DNA of 64,000 bases from Vigna angularis (taxonomy: Eukaryota; Streptophyta; Magnoliopsida; Fabales; Fabaceae). The translations under genes were made by a program, and so were the position numbers. The stretch covers positions 21,360,371-21,424,370 of the forward strand of contig NC_068976.1 in NCBI RefSeq assembly GCF_016808095.1, in the 5' to 3' direction. Below the pieces are notes generated by a model, which saw only the letters and a list, made by a program, of their open reading frames with translations, ran no database searches and was not told where the DNA came from. Shown one piece after another: positions 34,868 through 48,979 of the stretch. Within the stretch, counting starts at the first letter, position 1. Each line of letters starts with the position of its first letter.

Positions 34868-34906
<39 letters not shown>
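34868..34906. repeat. (TA)n microsatellite
   Basis: About 39 bp of TA dinucleotides just outside the right end of the MULE. 34907-35513 shows no gene. Confidence 0.9.
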
Positions 34907-34908
<2 letters not shown>

Positions 34909-35513
34909 AAATACTACTGAAGCATATGTAAGAAATACACAAAACATAGTTCTCTTATTTCTACTCTTATTTTAAAATATATTTTAAAACAATGAGACAA
35001 GTATTGCATGATTGACACCTTGTAATATATTAGTATTTAATATAATAAGGAAAAGGGGAAAAAATAATGTTCTAAGCATTGTTCTACACTTGTAGTAATG
35101 TTTTGATGTGTGATAAACGAATTAATATTTAAAAAGTAAAAAATAATAACAATAATTAAGCATGAATTATTGTAATTCCTTAACCACTTACTAATTTCTT
35201 TTGTTTGTTCCTTTTGTACTAAGTTTTCTATATGAAAATAGTAAAACATTTCGTGATCATATGCTAATTTATTTTTGTTTGTCTCTAGTATCAAGTATTC
35301 TAAAAAAAAGTAATAAACCTACTAATAATATTTTTATAAGATAGAATGGGAAGTTAAGAATGGAAATTAAAAACCAAAAGTTTTACAACTATATTTTCTT
35401 CTTATTCACGTGCCTACTCCATCCTATTCTTCCCTTCTTTTCACTTACAATAACTGTTCATGTCTATATATTTTTTGAAACTAATCCCACCACGGATACA
35501 TTGGAAACCTTGA

Positions 35514-35800
35514 CTTTGTTCACTTGAATGGATTTGGGGAAGAGTGATTGAGTGAATTTGAGAGAATTTGAAGATAAATTTTGTTGTGGTTTATTTGAGT
35601 GAATTTGGAGACAAGTGAGAGTTGATTTGGAAGTAAATGTTTTGAATCTGTCACATCAATCAAATCCTACACTAATTCTCACAAACGTTGCTTCCAAATT
35701 CATTCTCACTTACCTTCAAATTCACTCAAATAAACAACAACAAAAATTATCTTCAAATCCACTCAATCACTCTCCCCCAAATCCATTCAAGTGAACAAAG
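35514..35800. mobile_element. Foldback MITE-like element
   Basis: Inverted arms of about 130 bp: left CTTTGTTCACTTGAATGG..., right ...CCATTCAAGTGAACAAAG. Internal blocks mirror each other (GGGGAAGAGTGATTGAGTG / CACTCAATCACTCTCCCCC). A related but more diverged element lies at about 55484-55995. No clear target duplication was found. Confidence 0.7.
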
Positions 35801-37749
35801 GGTTAAGGAGCCTTTTAGACAAAATGGTTTTTGAGTGTAGAGTCTCTATTTTAGGGAGCTCAATTTCATTAATTGAGAAAATTATGAACAAGTTGTTTTC
35901 AGGTAAAGAAAGTAAAGTTAGAAATTGTCTTATACATATGGTCTAATACGTATTTATGATATACTTTCATGTGTTTTCCCTTCATTAGTATGGTGTGAAT
36001 TATCGTAGTTAAATCTGATTTTTGTTATATACTTTAAAATCTTATTTATTTATATTGCAAAAATTTTCATAGTCTAAAATTATGAATTATCTTGATAACA
36101 AAATGTGATAGCAAAATCCGTTTTGAGTAATCCTTGTGAGTCAATGAAAAGAGATCTTAAACATCATACTGTGTGTGATCTCGATAAAGTCCTATATCAT
36201 TCATGTTAATTGTTGGATGGAGTTGAAACTTTTATACATAGTCCATAACACATGTTTCCTCAATATCACTATTGTGATTGATAATTAAAGGTCTTTTTTT
36301 AGAACAATAACTTTCGCAATTTTGAAAGAAATTTGAATGTTACTTTATTTATGTTTTTTTTTAATTTTCTTGATAAAATTTCATGTTCTACTTTGTTAAT
36401 TATTGGATCGACTTGAAACTTTTACATAGTTTGTAACTCATATTTCTTCAAACCAATCGTTGGGATCTTTCATTAGAGGTCTGTGTTAGAGAAATATATT
36501 TCATAGTTTAAGGAAGTCAAATATCATATTGCTTTTTTTTCAAAGTTGTTTCTGAAAAACCTAGATTTTCATTTATTTAACCGTTAGATAAGACTGAAAT
36601 TTTGAAAAAGATTCCATGAAACATGATTATGTATTTTGACTGTTGTGATTCATAATTAGAGGTTTGTAGTTAGAGAAATTATTTTTGCAATTTTTAGAGA
36701 AATCTATAAATCTAAATGTCACTTCGTTTATATTTGTTTTGTATTGTCTCGGTAAAACTCTGTTTTCTACTTTGTTAATTTTTGGATCAGATTGAAATTT
36801 TTAAACATAGTTTTTTACACATAGTTATTTACTTTAACCTTGGGATTGTAAGCTAGAGATCTTTGGTTGAAGATATTTGTTTCATAATCTTAAAAAAAGA
36901 AAATTGTCATTAAGTGATGAATTTTTGTTATAAGTATTGCGATAGAGTAAATTATGTGAATCTTTATGTGGTATTGTGAATTGTCCTAACTTATAGATGA
37001 GATTAATACTTTGATATGAAGTAATGATATGTAATGTATTGAGATGTGATTTGTGTGGAGGTTATCCTAGCTCGGCTAGTATTAGACACATATAAAGTAT
37101 GATTTCTAATGATGAGAGCCAATGGAGGTTTTCATATCGCAAATATAGAAATTTATCATATCATGGTCTGGTTGTGATTGTGAGTTCTGATTCTCAAACT
37201 TATAACCGTAGCTCCGGAGAGGCACGAGAGAGACATGACATGTGTAGAGTCTCTGAATCACTTAATAGTCTTCTGAAAAGAAAAATATATGTCTATGTTA
37301 TGAATGATTTATGAGTATTGAACCAAGAGGAGTGTATTATATAGATATTGTGATTGTCGTTGAATTGTTAATCTAAGACTGAATGATAACTTTTTTGTGA
37401 AGTAAAATTAATTGTTTTATATATTGTGTATGCTATAAAGATGGAATAATATGTTGAATAAATGCTTGAATATTTTATTGTTGAAATTATGTAGTATAAG
37501 TTTACTTTTACATTTTTGTGGATGTGATTTTTACCTGCAATAATCATAGTGAATAGAAAATTAAGTGGATTCCTATACAAAATCTTAAAGAGCAATAATG
37601 GGAGAGTGAAACTAATTTTTGTATCATTATAAATATATATTATATTGTAAAAATTAAAAATATACTTTTTATTGAGTCTTAGGACTAACTTGACTATATG
37701 AAGTTAGAGATTTAATATGAAAATTTTCATATGTAATATAAATAAAATA
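35801..37749. repeat. Unclassified repeat with roughly 180-bp tandem units
   Basis: 36180-36910 holds four diverged direct copies of a unit of about 160-190 bp. Each has TTAATT.TTGGAT..GA.TTGAAA.TTTT, then CATAGT....ACACAT, then TTGTGATT...TTAGAGGTCT and TTTCGCAATTTT-like blocks. Around 37040-37270 lies a higher-complexity piece (GTTATCCTAGCTCGGCTAGT, GTAGCTCCGGAGAGGCACGA) that looks like part of an LTR. No coding frame is supported. Confidence 0.5.
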
Positions 37750-37990
37750 CTTCGTGAGGCATGTCAATGTCTCACGGCAGCCGTCGGTGAATTTCCTAAT
37801 CTTGACAAAGATAGAGCCGTTCAACTTCCTAAACTATGTAACGTTGATGTCGGTTTTCCCCTCACTAAAGACATCGACTGTAACAAGTAAGATTTCTTTT
37901 TTATTTATATTTTTCTTAATTTATACGTACTCACAGTTCTCATTATTCTTTTATTTTTGTTCACATATTTTTTTCAGGATCTCTCTTTGA
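37750..37990 (+). pseudogene. nsLTP fragment 8 (3' part only)
   Basis: Starts abruptly within the codons for LREACQCL and continues unbroken to the end of exon 1 (37886), with the donor at 37887, the acceptor ending at 37977 and exon 2 37978-37990 (G ATC TCT CTT TGA). The retained part (FPNLDKDRAVQLPKLC, then DVGFPLTKDIDCNK) belongs to the LTP3-5 subgroup. The signal peptide and the first four cysteines are absent; upstream is unrelated AT-rich DNA with no start. Confidence 0.88.
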
Positions 37991-39194
37991 GCAAGAGTTT
38001 TGAGGATGAAATGAGATATTAAAAATGTTGGATTATGCTTTGAACTTCCTTTCCTTTTCATGAAAAATAATAATAAAAAGATTGTTTTCTCAACTTGTGC
38101 CACACTGATTACTTAATAGATATATCTGCTATTGGTATCCATTTCTTCAGAGTCTCTTGACATTTAATTATGATGTAAATGTTTGGATACATATACAATT
38201 ATAAATATATGCATCTATACAAATATTCCTACTCTAGAAGCTATGTTCCTACATGGAACCCTTAAATTATAAAATGATATAAATGATATGTTATATTAAT
38301 TTTGATCCAAATTTAATACATCAGCAAAATATGATATTTTTATCCAAATCAATTTTCCAATTCAAGACACACACCAACTCATGCTTGAAATTCAATTTAG
38401 TCATTCATACTGGAATACTTTGTCTGAAATATATCGCACAACAACTTAACAACAAATACAAATTATTTAGGATTTTAAAAATAAAGCTACGTTTTCCATA
38501 CAACTCTTACTATTGGTTTACCGTTAAGCATTAAAATCAGTAATTTTAAGTTTTCTCTTCTATTGGTTGAATATTAATTATATCTATAATGTTTTATTTA
38601 ATAATTTTTAATTTAAAATAAAAAATCAAAAATTATTCAAATATTCTTAACTTTAAAACTTAAAATGCATAATATAATAATATTTTTGTCAACTAAGAAA
38701 GTGTACAAGCTTCGATTGTGTGTGATGATTTTATCTCCAAAAGTTGTTTAAGTTTTGAATATATGTACTTATCTTACTCTTCTTGTTTTTTAACATGTTT
38801 GAGAATTGCTTTTGTATGTATTATTACCTATTTGCCCTAAGAAAAATAGAGTTTTAATTAAAGTTTTCTTCCATACACATAATGTAAAAAAGCCTAATTG
38901 GTTTCATATAAAGAATGATATAGCTTGTTTCCATTGGATTTATTTTGGATTAGACTCATCAAAATCGAACATTAAACAAAAAAAATTCATCATAATTAGA
39001 TGGAAAGAAATTATATAAAAAGTAATAATAATAAAAGGTAGGAAGAACATATATATATAAATCATATATATTAATGATGACTTCCAACATAAATGTTTGT
39101 TGACAGAAGTTGAAGAAACAATATTATTTTTTATAAAAGTAGGAAATTGGAACCATAATCCAGCCTTTCTAACACCGCATTTCCTGTTGAAGCC
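37991..39194. other. Intergenic, no gene
   Basis: The first about 200 bp are the usual nsLTP 3' flank. The rest is AT-rich with nothing recognised. Confidence 0.45.
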
Positions 39195-39477
39195 TTAAAG
39201 AATTCTGAAAGAAGAAAAGAAAGGAAAAGCAATGTGAAGAAAAGGAAAAAAAAAGTCTTACAAATTGCAATCAAAGTCGTTGGAGATGGGAATGAAGATT
39301 GAGTTTACAAGCTTTGGGGAGATTATTGATTCTGTCTTTATCTAAGTTAGGAATATGAGAAGCTGCTTCCTTAAGACAAGTACCTGCAGAAAGCATTTGT
39401 TCAGGTGTCAGTCATATTATCTGGTTCAATCCTTTGCAGCAAAGAGTAAAAAATGACACAAACACCGTCTTCTTCAT
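39195..39477 (-). pseudogene. nsLTP pseudogene 9, relative of LTP7
   Basis: Opens MKKTVFVSFFTL, like LTP7, then jumps directly to CCKGLNQII. The end of the signal peptide, the first cysteine pair and their linkers are deleted. A TGA follows, after which readable remnants (LTPEQML..., TCLKEAASHIPNLDKDRIN, then LPKACKLNL) continue. A one-base shift then precedes SNDFDCN. Donor near 39261, exon 2 remnant 39195-39204. It retains the ordinary CKLNL...C C-terminal layout, so the shortened loop of LTP7 seems to be derived. Confidence 0.8.
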
Positions 39478-42314
<2,837 letters not shown>

Positions 42315-42629
42315 AATCAGAAAAACTGGTACATTCAAAAGAACGAGGCTAAAAGAATGAAAACAAAAACTGAAGTAAAGCATCTAAACAAGAGAAAACC
42401 GAAATGAATTGCAAGAAAAAAAAATGCTTTGCCAGAAACAAGATCTACCAATTGCCTATATCAGAATCATACAGTACATACAATATCCATTTGAGGTAGC
42501 AATAATAAGTTAAAAATGGCTGCATCTAGCAATTAAGAATCCACAACATCCTATTCTACATCTAAACAAAATACACTGAACAATTACACAAAAACTGACA
42601 AAACTCAAAGCAAAACACTGGCATACACA

Positions 42630-45600
42630 TTATGACTCCAATGACATCATAGAAACCGAGTCAGGTTCGTGACCATGAACTCTAAACCGATATATACATG
42701 TGTGTGAAGGGCTTCCATGGTTGGATGTAAAATCGAGCCTTACCGTGTCGATGAGACCAAAAGCACCTGAATTCAATACGTTGAATGTCTGAGCATTGCT
42801 CTTCTCAAGGTCATACGTAAATTCTGATAGAAGATACATCTTTTCAATGTCAAATGCAGAATCACCATTACCGCCCTGCAGCCAACCAGAGACCCTACAG
42901 TCTTTAGGGGCACTTGATCTGTCATATGCAACGCTCTGTTGGGCAGAAAAATTATCAGTACTAAAATTTAAAAGTATAAAAAAAATGGATTCAGTGTAGC
43001 AGTGGCATGAAGATAAAAGTATGTATGGATACAAGAACATCCATCATAAGCAAAATAACAAAGAACTCGGCAAGAAATGACTAGTTTAAATTAATATCAT
43101 TCTCTTCGATGTACACAACAAAAGCAACCAAAGGGCCATTTACTTATTCTTTTATTTCTTGTTTTAACTTTTCTCAATCAATTTTCTGGTTTTTAATATT
43201 TGTACAGGAAACCTTGAAAACCATTTATTTGGTTTCTTTAAACAAATATTTAGAAACAGGAAATAAATTGAAAACAAAATGTCATTTATTAGTGACAAGT
43301 AAAAAGCGAAAACAGAAAATGAAAATAAGAAATAAAGTTACAAGTAAAACATCACTTAACTTTCTCAACTTTATTAGTGTTATTGTATTCACTTTTGGTC
43401 CTATCAATGCACTAAGAAATTACAAGGTATCTTATAATAGTCTAACAATCAATCTTAAAATACTAATTTCGGCCACAAAATCTATAGGAGATTGTTTGAT
43501 CTGATGTAATCCTCTAGGAAAATGAATCAACTTCAGAAATTTCTTAGATATAGACAAGAAAAAGTACATTACATAAATGTAATATATACCCATGTAAAAA
43601 GACAATATACATGGTCATCTTTATAGTCTCATTAAACATATTCCGATTAGAAATTTATCCTCTTCATAGAGAGTAGCAAACTAAATACTAGCAGATAAGA
43701 AATTAGATGCAACAAACAAATATGCAGATTAGATGGAAAACGTGCAAAACTTGCAAGAAAAGCAGCCACAAAAAATGATAAAATACGCCATAATGTTATA
43801 TTCATCCATGCCAAACAAAATGCAGATATACATACGATATGATACAGATAAACAGCCATCCTGGCATTTCTATGAATCAAATCACGGTATCTTTAACAAT
43901 AATTCAATGAATTTCAGCCCAAATGATAGGTAAAACCCTGTCTAGCAACTTCTAGCAGAATAGATCATCAGATCAGAGACTCATTAAAAACTTAATTTGA
44001 CATCCAACCGTAATTAATTAATTCACTAAGTAAAAGAACACAGCATCAACATTGGTATTATGGGTTTCAGCATTCAGGCCACTTCAAAGCATTTTTTTCT
44101 TCTACAGAGATAAATGTTCAAATGCAAAATGAGCTATCGAAATTCATCCGTAAGCATAGTTGATGAAATTAGTTCCAAATTATATTTTATTTCTAGTGTC
44201 CTATCAGTGTGAATAGTAGATGCAATGGACTGTAATCTCTTTTGTCCGTATCAAGAATGATCAAAAAATGCTCATTTAATAGACCAAATCAAAGAAACAT
44301 TCAAAGGTAGCATATCATTTACAGTGAATGCCAGCAGCACAAAATAGGAGATATGAACCCTGTCGTTCAACGTGGCTTAATATCATTATCATAAAAAACA
44401 GTATCATTATCATAAAACATATGATAGTCCACCCCCGCCCCCAATGACATACACAATAAGCTTTATACTCTCTTGAATCAAAATGCCCCATTAATCGTTT
44501 CTCTTGTTTAATTCCAAAATATAGACTATAACTCCTAACAGCTAATAATCTCCCAAATCACATTTCATCGAGTTTAGCATCACTAGCATAAGTACAAAGA
44601 GAAACAAAAAACTGTATCTTTTACAAAAATGTCACCCAGAGGCGAAAACTTATCAATAAAATAGTTACATCCATGTAATGTATTAGGGGATAAATAAACT
44701 TAATGCATGGCACATCATCCAATTGCAAATTCATAAACTGAGTTTGCCACAAGCAGAAAGAAGGCCAAGTGCATAAACATGAGATATGCATAATATATTT
44801 GCAAACATAAATTTCGGTATCAAACATATCATCTATTCTAATATTTAAGTAAATTTAAGGAACAGTAAAAAAACACGTTATATACCATACTAACAGACTG
44901 ACATGAACACAAAAATGTTTAGATTTAGAACGAAAATTCGTCACCTTTGCTACATGTTCCAAGGTGACAGCCTCGGGAATGATGGCAGTGCGAAGCCTAA
45001 TCTGAACAAACCCTTTACTATCCTTCAAGGGGAAACACTGCCCTGGCTCGCCAAAGCTCGGTTTTAACATCCTCTCCGCACTTGGGTGGACACCATTTCT
45101 GACCAACTTTAACCAATTTCCCCTCCCCATATGATACACCTCCGAATGCTTCACCACCGCACCGCCGCTGGTGGCTAGAGCATAATCCACTCTCCCAAGC
45201 CCATCAGCAGCATGTTTCTCAATCTCCTTCTCAATCACTTCTCTTGCAAAATCTCTTATTTCATCCAAACCACCACCCTGGAACCCACCCCCCTTCACAC
45301 TCCTCACTTCCTCAACAAATTTCTCAAACTCTTCCTTTGACAACCAATCCTCCCCTTTTAACTCACTCAAATACTTCTCCAATTCCTCACTCCTAGCCTC
45401 CAATTTCTTCAACCCACTTTGAAAAATCACCCCTTTCTCCTCAATTTTCTCATTCAATTCCTTTCTTAACCCTCTAACCTCATCTTCAATCTTCTTATCC
45501 ACCACATCAACTTGCACCTGAATCATCTTAGCCGTCTTCTTCAACAGTCCCTCCACATCCGAAATCCTTCCCTCGAATTCCGACAACCCGGCGTACCCTC

Positions 45601-46036
45601 CAAAATCACCATCACCGGACTTCAACGCAAGCCGCCGGATCAACTGAACCAGCCCCGCAAGCACCACCAACAGCACTAAATTCTTCCCGAAAATGCTCAC
45701 CACCGTCAGCCACCGCGGCTTCTCTGCCTTCACGGAAGACTTCCTCGCCCGCCGCTGTTGAAGCGATGCGGAGTTCCCACCTGACCCGGCGACCTTCTTC
45801 ACCGGAGCCAAATCCCGAGGGATCCGGTCAAGAACCGCCTCGCCTCGAATGGAGTGGTGACTAAGGTCGCGGCCGGCGCCCGTGGCACCTTCGCCGGAAG
45901 TAGCGACTGCGGGGGAGGCGGCGACGTCGTTGGCGAGGAGCTCGATGTTGGTGGCAGTTTTCCTCTCGGCAGCGAGCACCGGCCTCCGACGCGCCCCCGG
46001 GTTCGCCGCGGTGATGGACACCGTGGAAGCCGACAT
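42630..46036 (-). CDS. SUN1/2: SUN-domain nuclear envelope protein (AtSUN1/2 type)
   Basis: Inner-nuclear-membrane protein that pairs with KASH proteins to form the LINC complex, which shapes and positions the nucleus and links it to the cytoskeleton. Exon 1 is 44945-46036, the intron 42936-44944 (GTGACG...CAG, 2.0 kb) and exon 2 42630-42935, giving 465 residues, close to the Arabidopsis proteins. Start is the ATG opening [10 protein letters not shown], the conserved plant SUN N-terminus; an upstream in-frame ATG is not needed. Order: basic nucleoplasmic N-terminus (RRARKSSVK at 95-103), one membrane span (about 109-133), coiled coil (about 155-275), SUN domain (about 285-455). SUN marks include [22 protein letters not shown] and, in exon 2, [13 protein letters not shown] and FRVHGHE. 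Intact; the GC-rich first exon contrasts with its surroundings. Confidence 0.95.
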
Positions 46037-46156
46037 CGGAACCTGTGATAGAAGTGCGAACAAGCGAAGCACCGAACCCACGACGCAGGGACAGAGCCAC
46101 TGAACCCGGAAAGCAGTCGGTCCCAGACGCACTGCAGATTTGGGAAAACGCAGCGC

Positions 46157-46269
46157 CTGAGATCAAATCTCTTCACAGAAACAAACATCAAAGAGAGTAA
46201 AGTGAGAAATTAACGGGAAAGTGAAAAGAAAATTCCAAAAGCCAAAGAGGACAAAGGAAAAACCATTAC
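46157..46269 (-). other. Possible 5' UTR intron of the SUN gene
   Basis: On the minus strand a donor TTG/GTAATG at 46269-46268 and an acceptor ATCTCAG at 46157 would remove 113 nt of leader just upstream of the SUN start. Inferred from splice-site appearance only. An in-frame extension of the coding region upstream of 46036 would be broken if this intron is used. Confidence 0.35.
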
Positions 46270-46469
46270 CAATTGAAAGCTGCTGCGATTGACAGATGAA
46301 GATTCGAAGAGAGAAATTGGAAACAGAGGGCAAAGAAAGCTATTTTACACAGATGAAGATTTGAAAAGAAACGTTGGGGCAGCGAGCAAAACAAGAGAGA
46401 GGAGAGAAAATTTTGAAATTTTGAAAGAATGAGAAAGATTATGTGTGAAAAAATAGGCGAAATGGAATT

Positions 46470-48009
46470 TAGCCTGGTTCATTGAAAAAACCCAGACACT
46501 TAAATTCCGAGTTTAAACCAAAAACAAATGTAACACATTCAGTAATAATAAATGGGAGATTGTGGACTTTCCTTTCCAAATGATTTTTGTAATAATGATT
46601 GTGAATTCATGTATTTTTTGGCTTGAAATCAAACCAATGTATATTCAACTATGAGATGAGATAAGAAGAATATTATTTTTTTATTATCATAATGTAAATG
46701 GTGATTATTCAACATTGAAAAAGTGAGTAACATATTGTACATGCACTTACCTGATCATTCTCTCAAGGTGTATTGAAATAATTAGGATTTAAACCTGATA
46801 ATCAATATTATTTCAATACTTAATTAAGTTTAAAGTATCTAATGAATTTAAATATTCTTAATTCAATTTTATGAACTCTGTAATTCGAAAAGTATTTCTG
46901 GATCTTGAAATAAGTTTCAGATTACATAATCCAGAAAATCTCCATTATTCCTAGTATGGCTTGACCTAGACAGTCATGATATTGGTGATACCGAATGATG
47001 CATCATTAATCATGTCACACATAAGATTATTAGCATGAATTATTTTATTATCTTCTTGCAGCATTACATGTGTTTCATTTGTCACATTTACTCCTCTTCA
47101 CTCTTCGTATAAAAGCCACATTATATATATTTTTTAAAAAATTCATACACTGTTTCACAACACTACTATTCTTTCAATCTTCTTATATTTCTTACTAAAT
47201 CATGAATTTAAGAATTTTTATTCTGCTATTTACACATCATCTCATGTAATTAAGTAGTAAAGCTAGAAGCATATCGCTCTATATGGTAAATCCTAATTTC
47301 ATTGTAATTTGTATAGTTTCTTGTCAAATATTAAAATTCGTTTGGCTTATTTATCTATTACCTAATATATTTTAAGAAAATGAAATCTTTGATTTTTCTT
47401 TCATAATAATGTAACCTAATAACATCTTTATACGCCGATTTCACCTCGGTTATTTATTTAGATTTTGATTATAATAAATATAGTTTATTTGTGTTTTATA
47501 AAATATAATTTTTATTATTTATTTTTTTATTTTAATAAATTTTTAAATAATAACAAATGATAAATAAACTTTAAACTATTCGTATAACTATTATAATTCA
47601 TATAAATAGGTAAACTTGGTTGATGAATTCATTGCAGGTAGTTTAATATTGATTATTTTGTTTGGGGAGATGAATATCTGACATTAAATATTTTAAGTTT
47701 CATAAAATATAATTTTTATGGTGAGTTTTGTATAGTCTCTCATAATTTATATTTTGTGTATTTTAATAAAATTTTATATAATAATAAACAATTGAAACCA
47801 TCGTAATTAAATGCGAAGAGAGTCTACAAAGAAACGGATACCAACAACATATATATCTATTAAGTAATAATCATTTTCAAGAAAAATGCCTGTGTGTAAC
47901 AAGTTGAGAAAACAATCTTATATTATTTTTATTTTTTTCATGAAAAGGAAAGGAAGTTGGAAGCATAATCCAGCATTTTCAGTGTCCCATTTCATCTTTA
48001 AACTCTTGC
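46470..48009. other. Intergenic, SUN to LTP10
   Basis: No gene that I can support. At 47107-47113 a TATAAAA box precedes a short ATG frame at 47203 (MNLRIFILLFTHHLM, then stop), which might be the dead start of a small secreted peptide gene. From about 47500 the sequence is nsLTP 3' flank. Confidence 0.4.
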
Positions 48010-48464
48010 TCAAAGAGAGATCCTGAAAAAGAAATTGTGAACAAAAATAAGAGAATAATGAAAACTATGAGTATGTATAAATTAAGAAAAATTTAAATAA
48101 AAAAGAAATCTTACTTGTTACAGTCGATGTCTTTGGTGAGGGGAAAACCGACATCAACCTTACATAGTTTAGGAAGTTGAATGACTCTATCTTTGTTAAG
48201 CTTAGGAAATTGAGCGATGGTTGCCTTGAGACATTGACATGCCTCACGAAGTTCAGGTTTTGTAAGTGTTGAAGCTTTCACAGTGCTCACTGCATCACAG
48301 CAAGAAGTTGAAGGGATATCTTCAGTGTTGCCGAGAAAAGGTAAGCATTGCACCAATGAAACTTGTGTTATCAAACAGTTGAATCCATTCACTGGTTTCA
48401 TGGCTGCAACTGTGAGAAGTAACAAAACTCCCAAACCAAAAACTGATGTTGATACTCTCTTCAT
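48010..48464 (-). CDS. Type I nsLTP, LTP10
   Basis: Exon 1 is 48115-48464, the intron 48023-48114 and exon 2 48010-48022, giving 120 residues ending DCNKISL, or 117 unspliced. Signal peptide 1-27, mature start FNC. Spacing is C-X9-C-X14-CC-X19-CQC-X22-C-X13-C. Shares IPSTSCC, AQFPKLNKDR and CKVDVGFPLTKD with LTP1, 45 kb away at the other end of the cluster, although it is more diverged overall (CLITQVSLVQC, STLTKPELREAC). The copy is isolated from the dense left half-cluster. Confidence 0.88.
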
Positions 48465-48543
48465 TTTCACACTCTTTTTCTTTCACTCTTATTTTTATTT
48501 CGATTTCGATTTCGACTGATGCAACACTCTCCAATATCTTATA

Positions 48544-48549
48544 TTTATA
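48544..48549 (-). promoter_or_regulatory. TATA box of LTP10
   Basis: TATAAA on the minus strand, 80 bp upstream of the ATG, in the same context as the paralogues. The nsLTP upstream flank repeat continues to about 48800. Confidence 0.55.
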
Positions 48550-48979
48550 TTGTTGTCATCTATGTTTACGTTAATGACTTAATTAAATATATAAAGAAAA
48601 AATTGAATAAATTTATTACTTTTTAAAAATTAATAAATGATTATTTTGACATTGTTTTATGATATAAATGATTTTCTTAAAAAAATTAAATGTATAAAGA
48701 AAAAGTTAATAAATTTATTACTTTTTAAACTTTTTAATTAAAAATAATATCAAGATATCTTATTTCAAGATTTCAAACTTATTTTAATATATAAGTTATT
48801 TATGGTTTCAAATTTATTATTAGTTATCTTTAAAAGTCATGATTACATCTCTTTCTTTTTATTGTTTAAAAGACGTGTTTGACCATTTATTAATATTTAA
48901 TATATATATTTGCTAACTTATATAATATCTTAAAATATATCAAATTTAGTTGATAAAAAATTTTCTATTAAAAAAAATA

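Noticed and set aside
46037..46132. In-frame N-terminal extension of 32 codons of the SUN protein from an ATG at 46132
   Set aside because: Plant SUN proteins start [10 protein letters not shown], and the extension has no family resemblance.
45799..46191. Several open frames on both strands in the GC-rich 5' part of the SUN gene
   Set aside because: Shadows of the real SUN frame, caused by high GC content and few stops.
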